DNA from: Micavibrio sp. UBA2705
Lineage (GTDB): Bacteria > Pseudomonadota > Alphaproteobacteria > Micavibrionales > Micavibrionaceae
DNA: 13,706 nucleotides
Direction of reading: 5' to 3'
Assembly: GCA_002354205.1 (NCBI GenBank)
Contig: DELD01000019.1
Location: forward strand, 1 to 13,706
In this document: positions 12,600 to 13,706 of the stretch, in pieces
How positions within the stretch are numbered: position 1 is the stretch's first letter
Layout: each line of letters starts with the position of its first letter
Translations under genes and position numbers: made by a program
Notes under the pieces: generated by a model
Seen by the model: only the letters and a program-made list of their open reading frames with translations
Told to the model about the DNA's origin: nothing
Database searches by the model: none

Positions 12600-13148
12600 A
12601 TGGACACGGAGAAAATAAAATTGGACGCTCTACAGCAGCTAGAAAGACAAGTGCTGCAGGCCCAGAAATCAGATCTTGCTCAGCCATTAACGTTGACGTT
12701 TTTATACGATGACCATGATAAGGTTGTTGCCCGCATTAAGGGGTGGGTAAAGGAAAAGAAGTACAGCGCTTATATCTACGTTTTTCGTTTAGAAGATAAT
12801 TCGATGATTCCAGAATGCTCTATGCTTTTTAATAATGCGAAGGAAGAGGCCAAGAGTAAAGATATAAAGAGAGCATACGCTAAAGATAATAAGGACAATA
12901 AATTAAAGCATAGGGCTCTTTATGTGGGAAGCTCAAAGAGTATAGTTTCTAGAGTAAGGCAGCACCTTGGCTTGGTCTCTAAATCAACATATTCTATGCA
13001 GATGAGTACGTGGTTAAAGAACACAGATATAAACGTTATCCTTGATATTTATCCTTGTGCTTTTGAAGATCAATTCACCCTTCAACTGTTTGAAGACACT
13101 ATATGGGATAGCTATGCGCCGGCCTTGGGTAAAAAAGGCGGCCGATAA
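12600..13148 (+). CDS. GIY-YIG nuclease family protein between repC and relaxase
   Basis: Seen: 182 residues from the ATG at 12600, which is preceded by AAAGGG about seven bases upstream; an earlier in-frame ATG at 12540 overlaps repC and lacks a ribosome site. The GIY-YIG elements are YIY (58-60), YVG (108-110), Arg118 and His122 in SRVRQHLG, and Glu165 in LQLFEDTIWD, followed by PALGKKGG. A charged insert of about 40 residues separates the first two elements. The first 50 residues are helical, with no recognised domain. It does not resemble the T5orf172-type nuclease at 2214-3380. Inferred: a plasmid-borne DNA endonuclease, perhaps acting in replication, transfer or competition with other elements. 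It begins 25 bases after repC and is probably co-transcribed with it. The role is unknown. Confidence 0.75.
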   Translation: MDTEKIKLDALQQLERQVLQAQKSDLAQPLTLTFLYDDHDKVVARIKGWVKEKKYSAYIYVFRLEDNSMIPECSMLFNNAKEEAKSKDIKRAYAKDNKDNKLKHRALYVGSSKSIVSRVRQHLGLVSKSTYSMQMSTWLKNTDINVILDIYPCAFEDQFTLQLFEDTIWDSYAPALGKKGGR

Positions 13149-13215
13149 CGTCCTTCGCTTTAAGTAATAATTAAATACGCCCGTGATAACTTAGAGATTG
13201 ATTTAGGTTAATAGC

Positions 13216-13290
13216 GCACTTACTCAAACTAAAGTTTGAAGTGCTTCTTCGGATCGGTGGCAGGGCGCGAGCCCTTATATATCGCTGGTT
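13216..13290. other. Predicted oriT: hairpin plus nick-region core
   Basis: GCACTT-(ACT)-CAAACT (13216-13230) pairs with AGTTTG-AAGTGC (13233-13244), a bulged hairpin. It is followed at 13262-13268 by AGGGCGC and then by CTTATATATCGCTGG (13274-13288). Known: oriTs of the RSF1010/Ti-plasmid type have an inverted repeat beside a core whose other strand reads GCGCCCT, and Ti-type oriTs continue with a TA-rich CGTCGCTG-like stretch. It lies directly upstream of the relaxase. The exact nick cannot be fixed, as the spacing between core and CTTATA is longer than usual. Confidence 0.55.
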
Positions 13291-13333
13291 CGTGGGCGAA
13301 CGGGGAAAAGGATTAGCATCCTTGGCGATATAT
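13277..13333 (+). repeat. 9-bp inverted repeat spanning the relaxase start
   Basis: ATATATCGC (13277-13285) is the exact complement of GCGATATAT (13325-13333). The second copy lies directly on the relaxase start codon region. In mRNA it could fold over the ribosome site and TTG start; on DNA it could be a relaxase-binding pair. Confidence 0.45.
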
Positions 13334-13706
13334 CATTGTTCAGTCAAAACACTTTCACGGAGTAAAGGCCACTCGGCCGTGGCCGCCGCTGCTTACAGAG
13401 CTGGGGCTCTGCTCATAGATGAGCGCAGCGGACAAACACATCACTACCTTAACCGGAAAGGTGTGGTTGATGCGTTTATACTCCTCCCTGAAAGTGCTCC
13501 TGATCATCTCAATGACCGATCCTCTTTGTGGAATGCAGCAGAGCAGGCCGATAATCGGAAAAATTCACGGACCGCCCGTGAACTCGTCCTTGCCTTGCCG
13601 CATGAGTTATCTTCCGAGACCAGGCGTGATTTAACAGCTGATATGGCTGGATGGCTCACGCAGCGCTATGGCGTTGCCGTGGATAGTGCCATCCATGAAC
13701 CCATTG
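13322..13706 (+). CDS. MobA/MobL (TraA-like) relaxase, N-terminal part
   Basis: Seen: 128 codons open to the right edge, beginning with a TTG start at 13322. The start was chosen because the product then begins xAIYHCSVK, the usual start of this family, and AAGGA lies about ten bases upstream. Family stretches follow: AAAAYRAG (the candidate catalytic tyrosine region), TARELVLALPHEL, and SAIHEP at the edge, just before the expected histidine motif. Known: MobA/MobL relaxases nick oriT, attach to the 5' end and lead the strand into the recipient; the TraA form also has a helicase domain. Whether this is the short or long form cannot be told. The oriT-like region directly upstream fits. The TTG start and the inverted repeat over it suggest expression is kept low. 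Confidence 0.88.
   Translation, partial: MAIYHCSVKTLSRSKGHSAVAAAAYRAGALLIDERSGQTHHYLNRKGVVDAFILLPESAPDHLNDRSSLWNAAEQADNRKNSRTARELVLALPHELSSETRRDLTADMAGWLTQRYGVAVDSAIHEPI

Noticed and set aside
13419..13634. 71-codon plus-strand frame inside the relaxase
   Set aside because: It is out of frame with the relaxase, whose family motifs run continuously through this stretch.

Overview
This window reads as a piece of a mobilizable or conjugative plasmid (or plasmid-derived island) from an alphaproteobacterium of moderate GC content. The lineage call rests on two genes. One is a RepC-family replication initiator of the kind found on repABC-type plasmids. The other is the start of a MobA/MobL (TraA-like) relaxase, preceded by an oriT-like region. 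No RepA/RepB partition genes, insertion sequences, tRNA, rRNA or CRISPR array are visible. All similarity statements come from reading motifs; no database search was run.

Layout. (1) Positions 1-2087, plus strand: the end of a metal-resistance block. It holds a secreted histidine-rich protein, a HupE/UreJ-type membrane protein and a 'transmembrane anchor protein'. These usually accompany RND heavy-metal efflux genes, which would lie to the left of the window. A hairpin at 2062-2087 separates this block from the convergent operon. (2) Positions 9217-2098, minus strand: a tightly packed operon. Its order is an MmeI-like adenine DNA methyltransferase, a single-pass membrane protein, a three-pass membrane protein, an SF2 helicase, a GIY-YIG (T5orf172-type) nuclease and a 39-residue membrane miniprotein. 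Several genes overlap by 1-11 bases. The set looks like a restriction-modification-type defence system in which methylation, translocation and cutting sit in separate proteins and two or three membrane proteins are built in. I do not recognise a named system with this gene set, and it is the best candidate for something undescribed. (3) Positions 9293-10134: two very small ORFs and a lipoprotein, closed by a perfect 22-bp stem terminator. (4) Positions 10206-13148: the replication module. It has a KfrA-like HTH/coiled-coil protein divergent from repC. The space between them carries twelve CTGAC/GTCAG pentamers, two facing promoters, a predicted antisense RNA with its own promoter and terminator, and an attenuator-like hairpin ahead of repC. 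A second, unrelated GIY-YIG protein follows repC. (5) Positions 13216-13706: an oriT-like hairpin and nick-region core, then the first 128 codons of the relaxase, which runs off the right edge.

How it fits together. The backbone supplies replication and transfer. Copy number is probably set by the antisense RNA acting on the repC leader and by a repressor that binds the CTGAC sites. The cargo supplies metal tolerance and a probable anti-phage or anti-plasmid restriction system. Terminators separate the modules, as expected of a modular plasmid.
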